From: JAXLYE01 sp046351595
GTDB lineage: Bacteria > Myxococcota_A > Polyangia > Palsa-1104 > JAEUJZ01
Assembly (NCBI GenBank): GCA_046351595.1
Contig: JAXLYE010000001.1
Span: forward strand, 992,001-1,056,000
Reading direction: 5' to 3'
Length of the DNA: 64,000 bases
In this document: one piece after another, positions 44,008 to 52,768 of the stretch
Position numbering within the stretch: the stretch's first letter is position 1
Layout: the number at the start of each line of letters is the position of its first letter
Made by a program: the position numbers and the translations under genes
Notes under the pieces: model-generated
What the model was told of the DNA's origin: nothing
The model's database searches: none
What the model saw: the letters and a program-made list of their open reading frames with translations, nothing else

Positions 44008-44772
44008 ATGGCGACCTTTGTCCTGGTCCACGGGGCCTTCGCAGGGGGCTGGTACTGGCGCCGGGTGCGCGAGGGGCTCGAGCGCGCCGGGCACACCGTG
44101 TTCACCCCGACCCTGACCGGCGCCGGCGAGCGCGCGCACCTGCTCAGCCGCGACATCCACCTGTCGACCCACATCGAAGACGTCGCCAACGTGCTCCACT
44201 ACGAAGACCTGACGCGGGTCGTGCTGGTCGGGCACAGCTACGGCGGCATGGTCATCACCGGCGTCGCCGAGCGGGCGCCGCAGCGGCTGGCCGCGCTCGT
44301 CTACCTCGACGCCGCGGCGCCCGTCGACGGGCAGACCGCGACCGGCGGCTTCGCGGCCGGCACCGGCGAGGTGCTGCAGGGCATGGCCGCGGGCACGGAC
44401 TGGCTGCTGCCGCCGGTCCCGCTCGGCGCCTTCGGCGTGACCGATCCCGAGGTCGTGGCCTGGGCGCAGCCGCGGCGCACGCCGCACCCGCTGCACACCC
44501 TCAGCGAGCCGGTCACCGTGCGCAACCCCGTCGCCGCACAATTGATGCGCCGCTACATCCGCTGCACCCGCCGCGCCGAGCTGGTCGCGGCGTTCGGCGC
44601 GGATCCGCTGGCGCCTTTCGTCGAGCGCGTGCGCGCCGAGGGCTGGCCCTTCACCGAGATCGACAGCGGGCACGACGCCATGGTCATCGCGCCCGACGCG
44701 GTGGTCGCGGCGCTCGTCGAAGCGGCGGCCCCAGGGGCAGAGCCGGCGGAGCCGGCGCAGCGCGCGCGCTAG
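44008..44772 (+). CDS. Alpha/beta hydrolase (esterase-like)
   Basis: 254 residues. Motifs are those of the plant methyl-esterase/EstC-like group: FVLVHGAFAGGWYW at the start, nucleophile serine in VGHSYGG (about residue 76), and catalytic His in DSGHDAM near 230. The region TLTGAGERAHLLSRDI is also typical. ATG 44008 has an excellent GGAGGAGGAG site and the frame upstream is not family-like. Likely a cytoplasmic esterase; the substrate cannot be told. The 249-bp region upstream shows no other gene. Confidence 0.9.
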   Translation: MATFVLVHGAFAGGWYWRRVREGLERAGHTVFTPTLTGAGERAHLLSRDIHLSTHIEDVANVLHYEDLTRVVLVGHSYGGMVITGVAERAPQRLAALVYLDAAAPVDGQTATGGFAAGTGEVLQGMAAGTDWLLPPVPLGAFGVTDPEVVAWAQPRRTPHPLHTLSEPVTVRNPVAAQLMRRYIRCTRRAELVAAFGADPLAPFVERVRAEGWPFTEIDSGHDAMVIAPDAVVAALVEAAAPGAEPAEPAQRAR

Positions 44773-44799
44773 CCACCGACCCAAGAGAAGATCGGAAGG

Positions 44800-44880
44800 C
44801 ACGGACCCGGAAGGCGCGGACCCGACGTAGACCCGACGTAGACCCGAAAGACACGGACCGAAGACGCGGACCCGAGCACG
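44800..44880. repeat. Degenerate ACCCGA-type short tandem repeats
   Basis: Variants of CACGGACCCG and GACGTAGACCCG recur through the gap between the hydrolase and PAS-STAS genes, with GACGTAGACCCG present twice in a row. It looks like slippage-generated repeat DNA. Confidence 0.5.
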
Positions 44881-44898
44881 CGGAGCTTTCGTTGAGCC

Positions 44899-45837
44899 AT
44901 GGCGGAGCCGACCCCGGAGAGCCTGAGCGACGCCGAGCTGCGGGCCGAGCTTGTGCGCGCGCGCGAGCAGAACCAGGCCCTCGCCGCGCGGGTCCGGGTG
45001 CTGGAGGAGGCGGCGACCGAGCAGGCGCGGCTCGACGCCGAGCTGAAAGAGAGCGAGGGCCGCTTCCGCGCGCTGATCAGCGGGCTGCAGGTCGGCGTCG
45101 TGGTGCAGGGGACCGGCGCCGAGATCCTCTTGTGCAACGCAAAGGCGCTGGAGCTCCTCGGGCTGACCGAGGAGGAGTACCTGGGCCGCACCTCGTTCGA
45201 CCCGCGCTGGAACATCACCGACGCCAGCGGCGCGCCGTTTCCCGCCGAGCAGCGGCCCGTCGCGCAGGTGCTGCGGACCCGGCGCTCGGTGCGCGACGTC
45301 GTGATCGGCGTCTCGCGCCCGCGCACGCAGGACCGCGTCTGGCTGCTGATCAACGCGGTGCCGCAGCTCGATGACGGCGGCGCGGTCACCCAGGTCGTCT
45401 CGACCTTCACCGATCTCACCGAGCTGCGCCGGGCCGAGGACAGGGCGCGGCAGCTGGCGACCGAGATCGCGCTTCTGTCGACCCCGTGCATCCCGATCGG
45501 CGAGGGCGTGGTGGTGCTGCCGCTCATCGGCACGCTGGACGCGGCGCGCGCCGCGCAGGCGGAGCAGACGCTGCTCGCGGTGATCGCCGAGCGCGCGGTG
45601 CGGGTGGCGCTACTGGACCTCACCGGCCTGGCGGCCGCGGACGCCGGCACCGCGCCGGCGCTGCAGCGCATCGCGGGGGCGGTGCGGCTGCTCGGCGCCC
45701 GGCTGATCGTGACCGGCGTGCGCGCGGCGCTGGCGGCGGAGCTGGTGCGCGCGGGCTGCGACCTCGACGGCGTCCCGACCTACAGCTCGCTGCAGCAGGG
45801 CGTGGCCGTCGCGCTGCGCGGCGCCGGGCGCGGCTGA
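44899..45837 (+). CDS. PAS-STAS protein (RsbR/stressosome-like)
   Basis: 312 residues. A short coiled coil (10-50) is followed by a PAS domain (55-185; VVVQGTGAEILLCNAKALELLGLTEEEYLG) and a STAS domain (about 195-308). In RsbR-type STAS domains two threonines are phosphorylated; here the first site (DT in the family) reads AADAG and lacks the threonine, while the second (LIVTGVRA) is kept. So it is a sensor with a reduced phosphorylation switch. No partner kinase of the RsbT type is in the window. The ligand of the PAS domain is unknown. Confidence 0.82.
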   Translation: MAEPTPESLSDAELRAELVRAREQNQALAARVRVLEEAATEQARLDAELKESEGRFRALISGLQVGVVVQGTGAEILLCNAKALELLGLTEEEYLGRTSFDPRWNITDASGAPFPAEQRPVAQVLRTRRSVRDVVIGVSRPRTQDRVWLLINAVPQLDDGGAVTQVVSTFTDLTELRRAEDRARQLATEIALLSTPCIPIGEGVVVLPLIGTLDAARAAQAEQTLLAVIAERAVRVALLDLTGLAAADAGTAPALQRIAGAVRLLGARLIVTGVRAALAAELVRAGCDLDGVPTYSSLQQGVAVALRGAGRG

Positions 45838-45913
45838 GGCGGCGGGCACGCCGAGCCAACGAACTCGGTGCAGGCCCGCAGCCTCTCCGCCGACGCGTAG
45901 ACGCTACTGGCGC

Positions 45914-46840
45914 CTAGGCCGGCGCCGGGGCCGGGCCGGGCGGCGGCGAGCTGGGGCTGCCGAGCCGATCGAGCTGCTCCTTGAGCGCGGCCTCGCGCGC
46001 CTGCTCTTCGGCGCGGCGCCGGGCGGCGGCGGCGAGCTCGGTGCGCAGCGCCTCGGCCTGGGCGTCGCGCTCCTTCCGGCGGGACAGCTCCTGCTGGTCG
46101 TCCAGCTCCTTGATCTGCTGGCGCAGGCGGCCGTTCTCCCGGTCGTTGCGGTCGATGCGGGTCAGGAGCTCCTCGCGCTCGGGGGCGCTCCAGCGCGACC
46201 CCTGCAGGAAGAACTGATCCGCGAAGTCGGCCGGCAGGTGGGCCTCGGGCTTGTCGTGTACGAGCTCGGCGAGCTTGCCGTAGGTGGCCTTGCGCAGGGC
46301 GTTGGCCTTGTCGACCAGGGCCTTGCAGTCGCCGACCTCGAGGAAGTCGGCGAGCTGCTGCTCGGCGGTACGCCCGGCGGCGATCGTGTCGTCGGCGGCC
46401 TTGATGGCGGCGGTGATGCGGGGCGCCAGGGCGGTGAGCTCGGGCTGGGTCGCGGCCGACAGCGGGCTCACCCAGGACCTCATCAGCTCAAGCTGCGCTC
46501 CGAGGATCGGGCGCTTGATGGTGCTGGGGCGCTGGTCGCCGAACAGGTGCTTGTACAGAGGGGTGTCGCGGTTGTTGTCCGACAGGTTCATCAGCGCAGA
46601 GCGGGTCTGATCGACGAGGCGATTGAGGACGCTGTCGGCCTGGACCTTCTTGGCCTCGGTGGCGGCCTGCGCGGCGACCAGGTCGAGCTGGCGCACGACC
46701 GCCTTCTTGACCTCGGCGGAGAGGTCGCCGAAGGCCTTGGCGAAGGAGCCTGTGAGGGGGTTTGCCTCGAGCTGTGCCTGGGTAAACGTCAGATCGTGAA
46801 TCAGGTCGAGCAGGGGAAATCCGTACGGGAGCGTTCGCAT
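45914..46840 (-). CDS. Hypothetical protein with coiled-coil C-terminus
   Basis: 308 residues from ATG 46840 (AAAGGA upstream). The N-terminal 200 residues are helical (LPYGFPLLDLIHDLTFTQAQ, KAFGDLSAEVKKAVVRQLDLVAA) with no recognised domain. Residues 205-285 form a charged coiled coil, and the tail is Pro/Ala-rich. There is no signal peptide or membrane helix. Structural or adaptor function is possible; neighbours give no clue. Confidence 0.65.
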   Translation of the reverse strand: MRTLPYGFPLLDLIHDLTFTQAQLEANPLTGSFAKAFGDLSAEVKKAVVRQLDLVAAQAATEAKKVQADSVLNRLVDQTRSALMNLSDNNRDTPLYKHLFGDQRPSTIKRPILGAQLELMRSWVSPLSAATQPELTALAPRITAAIKAADDTIAAGRTAEQQLADFLEVGDCKALVDKANALRKATYGKLAELVHDKPEAHLPADFADQFFLQGSRWSAPEREELLTRIDRNDRENGRLRQQIKELDDQQELSRRKERDAQAEALRTELAAAARRRAEEQAREAALKEQLDRLGSPSSPPPGPAPAPA

Positions 46841-47616
46841 AGTCAGTCCTTTCATCGGTCTATTGGGTTGTCGGTCCAACTGAAATCGGACCCGGCAAGG
46901 GTGGGCAGGAGCGAGCGCCCTGGCAAGCCAAACCGCTGAAAAAACTGCATTTTCTTGCCAAACAGGGCGGCAAGAGCCAGTCCAGACCCCCAAAAGGTCC
47001 GGCCAATGGCCGCGCAACCCGGGCCGGACGAACGGTCGGATCCGAAAAATCGCGCAACCGCGTCGTTGGGAGCCGCGCAAACGCGCGCGCCGCTCGTGAC
47101 TACGCAGTCGCGAGCGGGGTGCGCGCGCGCAGGGACCCCAATCGCGGGGTCGGCAGCCGGGAGCGGCGCGCTGGGGCCGGAGCTACGTAGCTGGAAGCTG
47201 CGCGCGGGCGCGCGGGCTCCGCGGGGCCGGAGCGGTGGCACGGAGCGCGCGCGTCAGGATCGGAAAGACGCAGTCGGCGGGAGCGCGGGAGCGCGCGGAG
47301 GTGTCTGCTGCGAAATACAGAGGGCGCGAGCCCGCGCACGACGCGTGCAAGCACCGCGGCGGCAGGCGGGCGGCGAGCACCGAGGGGAACCACCTGGTCA
47401 AGCGGTGCGCGCGGCTGCTCGGGAGCGCGACTGCGTAGGCGCGGGGGCTGAGCGAGCGCGCACGACCGGCAGCCGCGTAGTCCCGGAGCCGCGCGGCGTT
47501 ACGCGGACGGCGAGCGAGAAAGTCGGCGATCGGTCGATGAAAAACCAGAGACGTGGCCTGGTTGCGGGCCAGCGGGAGGAGGCCAGCGCGCACGAGGTCC
47601 ACCCCAATCGCCGCCG
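46841..47616. other. 776-bp region without a convincing gene
   Basis: GC-rich, purine-biased DNA with several open frames but none with a ribosome binding site and protein-like composition. The part beside 46840 must hold that gene's promoter. No inverted or direct repeat of note was found. Confidence 0.4.
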
Positions 47617-47895
47617 ATGTCGAACCTCGACACATCAGCCGCCGCGGACGCGCGCTACCACGGACTCTTGCGCCAGATGCCGCCCGAGAAGCGGCTGGAA
47701 GCGGCGATGCGCCTCTCTGACGCCGTCCGCGAGCTGGCGCTCGCAGGGATTCGCCAGCGCCATCCGACCGCCGCCGCCGCCGAGCTGCGCGTGCGGCTCA
47801 TGGTGCGGCTGTACGGCCGCGCCTGCGCCGAGCGCCTCTTTGCGGACGTTCCCCAATATGCCGCGACAGAGAGGACCGGCATCGAGCCGGATTGA
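47617..47895 (+). CDS. Small protein, C-terminus overwritten by the 118-bp repeat
   Basis: 92 residues. Residues 14-80 (YHGLLRQMPPEKRLEAAMRLSDAVRELALAGIRQRHP, then LRVRLMVRLYGRACAERLFAD) resemble a widespread small helical protein often found beside nucleotidyltransferase genes, where an antitoxin-like role has been suggested. The last 12 residues (from about YAATERTG) are encoded by the 118-bp repeat that begins at 47858, so the native end seems to have been replaced by the insertion. No partner toxin gene follows. It may be a remnant. Confidence 0.5.
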   Translation: MSNLDTSAAADARYHGLLRQMPPEKRLEAAMRLSDAVRELALAGIRQRHPTAAAAELRVRLMVRLYGRACAERLFADVPQYAATERTGIEPD

Positions 47896-47975
47896 ATCGA
47901 TCCCCAACCGATCCCAAAGCCCCGAAAGGCACGCTTCCCCGACGAGGGTTGGTTCCTGACCTTTGAACCAGAAAA
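47858..47975. repeat. 118-bp direct repeat, internal copy
   Basis: Identical to 54922-55038 except for one inserted base and one substitution. The end contains TGGTTC and GAACCA arms around a 9-nt spacer, then AGAAAA. It is followed by CGCAGC and CTCGTC; read in the kinase frame this gives P-E-N-R-S-L-V, like the kinase continuation at the other copy. Likely an end or attachment sequence of a mobile element. Confidence 0.75.
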
Positions 47976-48122
47976 CCGCAGCCTCGTCGGAGGGGGCGCG
48001 GATAACGATCCCTAACGGCGCGGGGTGCTTGCGGAGGGCGACGGGAGGGAGGGGCGGATCGATTCGGTGGTTGGCTGAGTTGCCTTGACGAGAAGGATTT
48101 TGCTAAGGAATTTCAGGCCTCA

Positions 48123-48234
48123 TACTCAGGGCACCGGCCTTTGTGCGGTGAGCAATCCGTGCGGGAAGCGCGCGGCGGGGGAAGTTGCACCGGCTCTGCC
48201 GGTGGAGGGAGGCACTGGACGGTGCCCCATTATG
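48123..48234. repeat. Repeated structured element, copy 2
   Basis: Second copy of the motif at 43165-43273. Outer arms GGGCACC and GGTGCCC pair; a CACCGGC-TCT-GCCGGTG hairpin and a GCGGGAAGCGC segment lie inside. It lies between the 118-bp repeat and the IS element. From 47976 to 48122 no gene is seen. Confidence 0.5.
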
Positions 48235-48306
48235 TGCATATCCGAATGAAGGGGACACGAAGTTATGACCGCATATGGCTCGTCGGCGCCCTGTTCTTCC
48301 TCCTAG

Positions 48307-49806
48307 CAGCCCGTGGGTAAAGTGACCCGCCGGCCCAGGCGGCTCAGGCCGCGCAGGGAAGCGGGAGCGCCCCGTTGAGCGCCAGCCGCGGCCGCCAAGG
48401 CCGACTCAGCCCCGCCCACAGCGTACTGAGCAAGACCCACAGCATCCCCAAAAGGCCCGTCGCAGCCTGCCGAGCCGGCTTCCGCCGGTCCGCCAGCCGC
48501 CGCGGCGTCCCTGCTCCGTACGCTACGCGCAGCAGCAGGCCCAGGTTCTGCGCCGCCGCCAGCAGCAGCTCCTGTTTGTGCACGTTGGTCTTTCCTCTCA
48601 CGTGCAGCCGCCTCAGTCGTCCTCGGTCCAGGCGGTGCGCGAAGGGTCTCTCGACCAGCTCTCCTCGGCGCCGCAAGAGCTCTTTGCCCCGCTTCCCTCG
48701 GATCCTGCGACGGTTGGCGTGCACCTTCTTCTTGGCCTCGGCCTTTCCTTTCCAGTTCCTCTTTCGCTGCGGCTCGCTGAGGTACGTCCGGATTCCCTTT
48801 TCTGCGCAGTACTGCAGCGTCCCGTCGCTGTGGTAGCCCTTGTCCGTCACCACTTCTTCGATTCCGGACTCCGGGCGCTGCTCGCGCGCCTCGGGCTCGC
48901 GGATGGCCACCAGGCTCTCCTCGGCACGCTCCAGCGTCGGGGGCAGGCTCTGGCTGTCGCCGGTGTCGGCCTCCTGGGTCGTCACCGCCACGACCGCTCC
49001 GGTGTCCAGGTCCACCGCGTGCTCGCCCTTGTACGCAAGGTGCGTGCGGCCGTCCTTCATCTTGGTCACGCGCGCGTCGGGATCGTGCGGGTTGACCCAC
49101 TCGCGGTTGCTCGCCTTGTTCTTGCGCTTCTTGTCCAGGCGCGCGCAGTCTTCCTTCGTCGGATTCTGGATTCCCTCGGCGGTGGCCAGGTCCTTGAGGA
49201 AGTCGGGGTAGCTCTGGCCGGTGTCGCGGCGCTCCAGAGAGCGCATCGCGGCGTTGGCCTCCAGCGTCGAGGCGTCGATCCCGATCGTGCGACCGCAGAG
49301 CAAGCCCGCCTCGCCCAAGCGCGCCAGCACCCAGTCGAAGACCTGCTGGTGGATCTCGACCGAGAAGCGCTTGCGCGTGCGAGACAGCGTCGAGTGATCC
49401 GGAGTCGACTCGCCCAGCGCCACGCCCAGGAAGCTGCGCAGGCTCAGCGAGTCGGCGCAGCGCCAGGCGATGCCGCGCTCGGAGCGGAGGCCCTCGAAGT
49501 AGCCGACGAAGAGGCAGCGGAAGTACACGCCGGGGGGAATCGAGGGCCGGCCCATCGGCGCCGCGTAGGCCGAGGCGCACTGCGCCTCGACGAAGCGGTC
49601 GAAGCCCGCGTCACACAGCGCCCGCTCCAGCGCGGCGTAGAAGGGATGCCCCAGCCCCTGGGAGAGCTGGGAGTGCGTGATAAAGAGCTGCGTTTGCAGA
49701 GGCTGCTTCTGACCCATCGCCATGGTGCGCACCGAGGGAGAGTGCGGCGACTAGATCAGAGCGCGGCGAGGGTGACAAGCGCGACGGGGACTTTTTCCAC
49801 GCTCAG
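48307..49806 (-). mobile_element. Complete IS1182-like insertion sequence
   Basis: A single transposase gene is bracketed by imperfect inverted ends: left CAGCCCGTGGGTAAAGT, right (complement) CTGAGCGTGGAAAAAGT. CTAG flanks both sides (48303-48306 and 49807-49810) and is the likely 4-bp target duplication, which gives an element of exactly 1500 bp. It appears intact and could be active. Confidence 0.75.
48344..49732 (-). CDS. IS1182-family DDE transposase
   Basis: 462 residues. The N-terminal DUF772-type domain (RPSIPPGVYFRCLFVGYFEGLRSERG, and STPDHSTLSRTRKRF) is followed by a DDE catalytic core: first D in IGIDASTLEANAA, second D in VVTDKGYH, and E toward the C-terminal helical region (GRLRRLHVRGKTN). 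A large insertion with many Lys and Asp (about 185-240) is normal for this family. The gene fills almost the whole IS. No frameshift or stop is seen. Candidate starts lie within the first 6 codons (MRTMAMG). Confidence 0.92.
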   Translation of the reverse strand: MRTMAMGQKQPLQTQLFITHSQLSQGLGHPFYAALERALCDAGFDRFVEAQCASAYAAPMGRPSIPPGVYFRCLFVGYFEGLRSERGIAWRCADSLSLRSFLGVALGESTPDHSTLSRTRKRFSVEIHQQVFDWVLARLGEAGLLCGRTIGIDASTLEANAAMRSLERRDTGQSYPDFLKDLATAEGIQNPTKEDCARLDKKRKNKASNREWVNPHDPDARVTKMKDGRTHLAYKGEHAVDLDTGAVVAVTTQEADTGDSQSLPPTLERAEESLVAIREPEAREQRPESGIEEVVTDKGYHSDGTLQYCAEKGIRTYLSEPQRKRNWKGKAEAKKKVHANRRRIRGKRGKELLRRRGELVERPFAHRLDRGRLRRLHVRGKTNVHKQELLLAAAQNLGLLLRVAYGAGTPRRLADRRKPARQAATGLLGMLWVLLSTLWAGLSRPWRPRLALNGALPLPCAA

Positions 49807-49971
49807 CTAGGCTTGTTACGTCTACGACGACCGCGTCCGCCTCCGCCCGGTCGCCTCGCGACCCTCCTGACGACGACGTCCTACGTCTCCGAGCCCTAGA
49901 TCGCCTACTTCCTCCGACGCCGACGAGAATTCGGGACCTCGGAGGCGGCGCCTACGCTAATCTACCTGGCC

Positions 49972-51372
49972 ATGGATCGAGCGACCAAGAATCTCTACTT
50001 CAACCTCTGCAATCCAGACGTACCCCTCGAGCCCCACAACGAGGCAAACGTCGACCTCGATTCGTTGAATCCCAATGCACCGCTCCGCGGAGAAAACTGG
50101 GTCAACAAGCTCGCCGACGAGATCGAGTTCTCCATCGGGGACCCAGCCGCAAGGATGCGCAAGCCCGCGTGCATCTATTTCACCGGCCTCCCCGGTTCCG
50201 GTAAGTCCACCGAGATTCTCCGGCTGCGCGAACGCTTGCAGGGGCAGAAACTGCTCGTTGTCCTCATCGATGCCGACTATCGGCTCGATCTCACCGACGT
50301 CATCGACATCTCCGACATCTACATCGCCATTCTGTATGAGGTCGAGCGTCAGGTTCTCATCGCCGAAGGAAAGAACCCGGATACCCCGGGCAACGGCGTC
50401 TTCGCGCGGCTCGGCGAACTCCTTGAAAGCATGAGCATCGACAATGTCAAGCTCCAGGTCAGCGTTCTGGGCGTCCTCGCCCTTGAGATGAAGGAGCAGC
50501 CTTCGCTGCGCCGGCAGGTACGCAGCCGCGTCGCTGCCCATACCCGGACCTTTCTCCAGCACTGCCGCCTGGAACTACAGCAGTTGCAAGAGCGCGCCCA
50601 GAAGTGCGGTTATGCCGCCGTGGCCGTCCTCCTTGATTCGCTAGAGAAGCTGAACGGCACCAGCACCAACGCCGACATAGTCCTCGACAGCGCTGAGCGC
50701 CTCTTTTCCCATTCTGGGGCTCAGCACCTGGCGCTGCCGGTCCACGTCCTCTACACCCTGCCGCCCTCCTTGTTCCTGCGCCTGCGCACCCATATCGACA
50801 TTGAATTCATGCCCATGATCAAGCTATGGGAGCGCCCGCGCGACGGCGAAGCCCCCGGCCATCGGCGCCTCTATCAGAGCGGACTTGACGCCGCCGAGCA
50901 GCTCATCCGCAAACGGATCCCGAACGAGGATCTTTTGCGCTGGTTCTTCGGCGTCAATACAGCGGAGGCGCTCAGCGAGCGGCTGCAGCGCGTCATCTTG
51001 TGGTCTGGGGGCTATCCGCGCGAGATCATCCGCCTCCTCCGGAACGTCATTCGCAGCGCTCCGCTCACGCCCCAGCACTTCGAGAGGCTCCTCAAAGGCT
51101 CCGGATCGGCCTACACTAACCTCTTGCTCGGCAAGGATCTGCCCTGGCTGGCTCGCGTAGCGACGAAGAATGTCCTTCTGCCCCAGGACGAAGAGGAGCG
51201 CCAGGCCGCAGATAGGATGTTTCGCAATAATGTCGTCCTCCGTTACGTGAACACCTCCGAGTGGTTTGATCTGCACCCGGCTGTTCGCGAGATGGATGAG
51301 GTAAAGGAGGCGATCCAGAAGCTCCAGAGCGCCAATGCAGCCCCGCCATCCTCTACGCAGCCTGAACCGTGA
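49972..51372 (+). CDS. AAA/STAND-like P-loop NTPase, partner of a TIR protein
   Basis: 466 residues. Walker A is FTGLPGSGKSTEI (about 70-82) and Walker B AVLLDSLEKL (about 217-226), followed by a sensor-like stretch and a winged-helix-like region (about 310-370). The family resembles AAA/KAP or STAND NTPases used as molecular switches in bacterial immunity, but no exact family is recognised. Base composition is clearly lower in GC than the neighbours, a sign of transfer. The next gene, a TIR-domain protein, overlaps its stop by GTGA, so the two are coupled. Suggested role: sensing or assembling ATPase that controls the TIR effector. Confidence 0.75.
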   Translation: MDRATKNLYFNLCNPDVPLEPHNEANVDLDSLNPNAPLRGENWVNKLADEIEFSIGDPAARMRKPACIYFTGLPGSGKSTEILRLRERLQGQKLLVVLIDADYRLDLTDVIDISDIYIAILYEVERQVLIAEGKNPDTPGNGVFARLGELLESMSIDNVKLQVSVLGVLALEMKEQPSLRRQVRSRVAAHTRTFLQHCRLELQQLQERAQKCGYAAVAVLLDSLEKLNGTSTNADIVLDSAERLFSHSGAQHLALPVHVLYTLPPSLFLRLRTHIDIEFMPMIKLWERPRDGEAPGHRRLYQSGLDAAEQLIRKRIPNEDLLRWFFGVNTAEALSERLQRVILWSGGYPREIIRLLRNVIRSAPLTPQHFERLLKGSGSAYTNLLLGKDLPWLARVATKNVLLPQDEEERQAADRMFRNNVVLRYVNTSEWFDLHPAVREMDEVKEAIQKLQSANAAPPSSTQPEP

Positions 51373-52604
51373 GTGACCTCGCTAACAACCCTGAAGTACG
51401 CGACCTCGTCGAGGGATTATCCCTCGCGGATGGTTTCGCCTTCTTCCTGCTCTACGCCGAGTCCCCCGAGGTTATCCGGGACATCATTGCGCTGCTCCCA
51501 GATGCCGTCTCTCAGTTGCGGGGTATTGCCGTCCAAGTCATCCGGCTCGATCCGACAAAAGGCTTTGAACAGGGAGCAGCAGCGTTCTCCGCGATCCTCC
51601 GGCGGCTGGCCGATCCTCCGGCCATCTCCGCCCAGACCATTTGGGTCCTCGACGGCTCCAGCGCCTCGCCACAAAACGAAGAGGATTGGCGCGACTTCTT
51701 TCTGCGTATGAATCGCAGCCGCAATCTTATTCAAAAGCAACTGAACCGCCCGCTGCTTCTTGCCCTTCCCTCCTCCTTCGAGCGCTTGTTCGCCAACAGC
51801 GCTCCCGACTTTTGGTCCATCCGCAGCAGCATCGCCCACATCACTAGCCTGCAGGCTCCCGCGCAGATTCGCGCCCGGACCTCTGCGGAACGAGAAGGTC
51901 CGCTCCAGCTTGTCTATCTATGCGCGCCGCAGGATTGGCACTTCGCAAAGGAATTGGAGAATTACCTTGTGCCCTTGCGCCGCGCCGGAGAGATTCAGGT
52001 ATGGAGCGAACGGCATATTCAGGCAGGCCATAATATTCGTCAGCAAATAAAATATCATATCGAGAAAGCTGACCTGATCCTGATACTCGCCAGTGCGAGT
52101 TTTTTTGATGAAGAACGTTGTGTCTGGCAGCTCCAACTGGCTCTCGCCGAAGAGAGAATCAGAGACCTTCAGATTGTTTGTGTAATGCTCAGTCCCATTT
52201 TATTACCCCCTGGGTTGAGTAGACGATACGTGCTGCCTGCTAACGGCCGCCCGATCTCCTGGTCTAAGCACCAAGACGAAGAATGGCTCAAGACAGCCAC
52301 TGCTCTGCAAGAGATCGTCCGCCGCCGGCTCTCGGCCGGACTGAACCTGCGGAAAGAGCATCATAGGGCCATGGACCGCGAGACCATTACGGAACGCCTC
52401 ATCGAGGCACTGCTCAGTCTGCCCCCTGCACAGTTTGATAAACTCCTCTCCTCCTTACCAATCGATTTCGCCGAGCGGTATTCCCTACCCGACACACGGC
52501 TCAACCGAGCCTCCAAGCTGGTCTTCCTCTTAGAACAAATCCCCCGTGGGCTTGACATTCTGGACGAAGCAATAAGGAAGATCAGCTCCTCATCCCTCTC
52601 GTGA
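51369..52604 (+). CDS. TIR-domain effector with N-terminal NTPase-associated and C-terminal EAD-like domains
   Basis: 411 residues in three parts. Residues 1-170 (FAFFLLYAESPEVIRDII, LPSSFERLFANSAPDFWSIRSSI) match a module common in bacterial conflict-system STAND proteins. Residues 178-310 are a TIR domain (LVYLCAPQDWHFAKELENYL, ADLILILASASFF). Residues 340-410 look like an effector-associated (death-like) helical domain (LIEALLSLPPAQFDKLLSSL). The TIR NADase glutamate expected after the conserved cysteine is not evident (CVWQLQLAL), so activity is uncertain. GTG start overlapping the upstream stop. It may act as a phage-sensing cell-suicide or signalling component. Confidence 0.78.
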   Translation: MSDLANNPEVRDLVEGLSLADGFAFFLLYAESPEVIRDIIALLPDAVSQLRGIAVQVIRLDPTKGFEQGAAAFSAILRRLADPPAISAQTIWVLDGSSASPQNEEDWRDFFLRMNRSRNLIQKQLNRPLLLALPSSFERLFANSAPDFWSIRSSIAHITSLQAPAQIRARTSAEREGPLQLVYLCAPQDWHFAKELENYLVPLRRAGEIQVWSERHIQAGHNIRQQIKYHIEKADLILILASASFFDEERCVWQLQLALAEERIRDLQIVCVMLSPILLPPGLSRRYVLPANGRPISWSKHQDEEWLKTATALQEIVRRRLSAGLNLRKEHHRAMDRETITERLIEALLSLPPAQFDKLLSSLPIDFAERYSLPDTRLNRASKLVFLLEQIPRGLDILDEAIRKISSSSLS

Positions 52605-52768
52605 GCAACCAAAGCCTTCGGGCAGCCTAGGAGTTTGTAGCTTCTTTGTTACTGCACCCGTCAAGGACGGCGCTGTCACAACGTAGCGTTGGTCTGTTAC
52701 GGCTAGCCGTCGGCTAGCCGTCGCCCAGCCCTCGACTACGTCGATCGGCTATGCTCGTCGGGGGCACC

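Noticed and set aside
46946..46960. Sigma-54-like TGGCAAGAAAATGCA on the minus strand before 46840
   Set aside because: GG-to-GC spacing is 11 instead of the required 12 bp.
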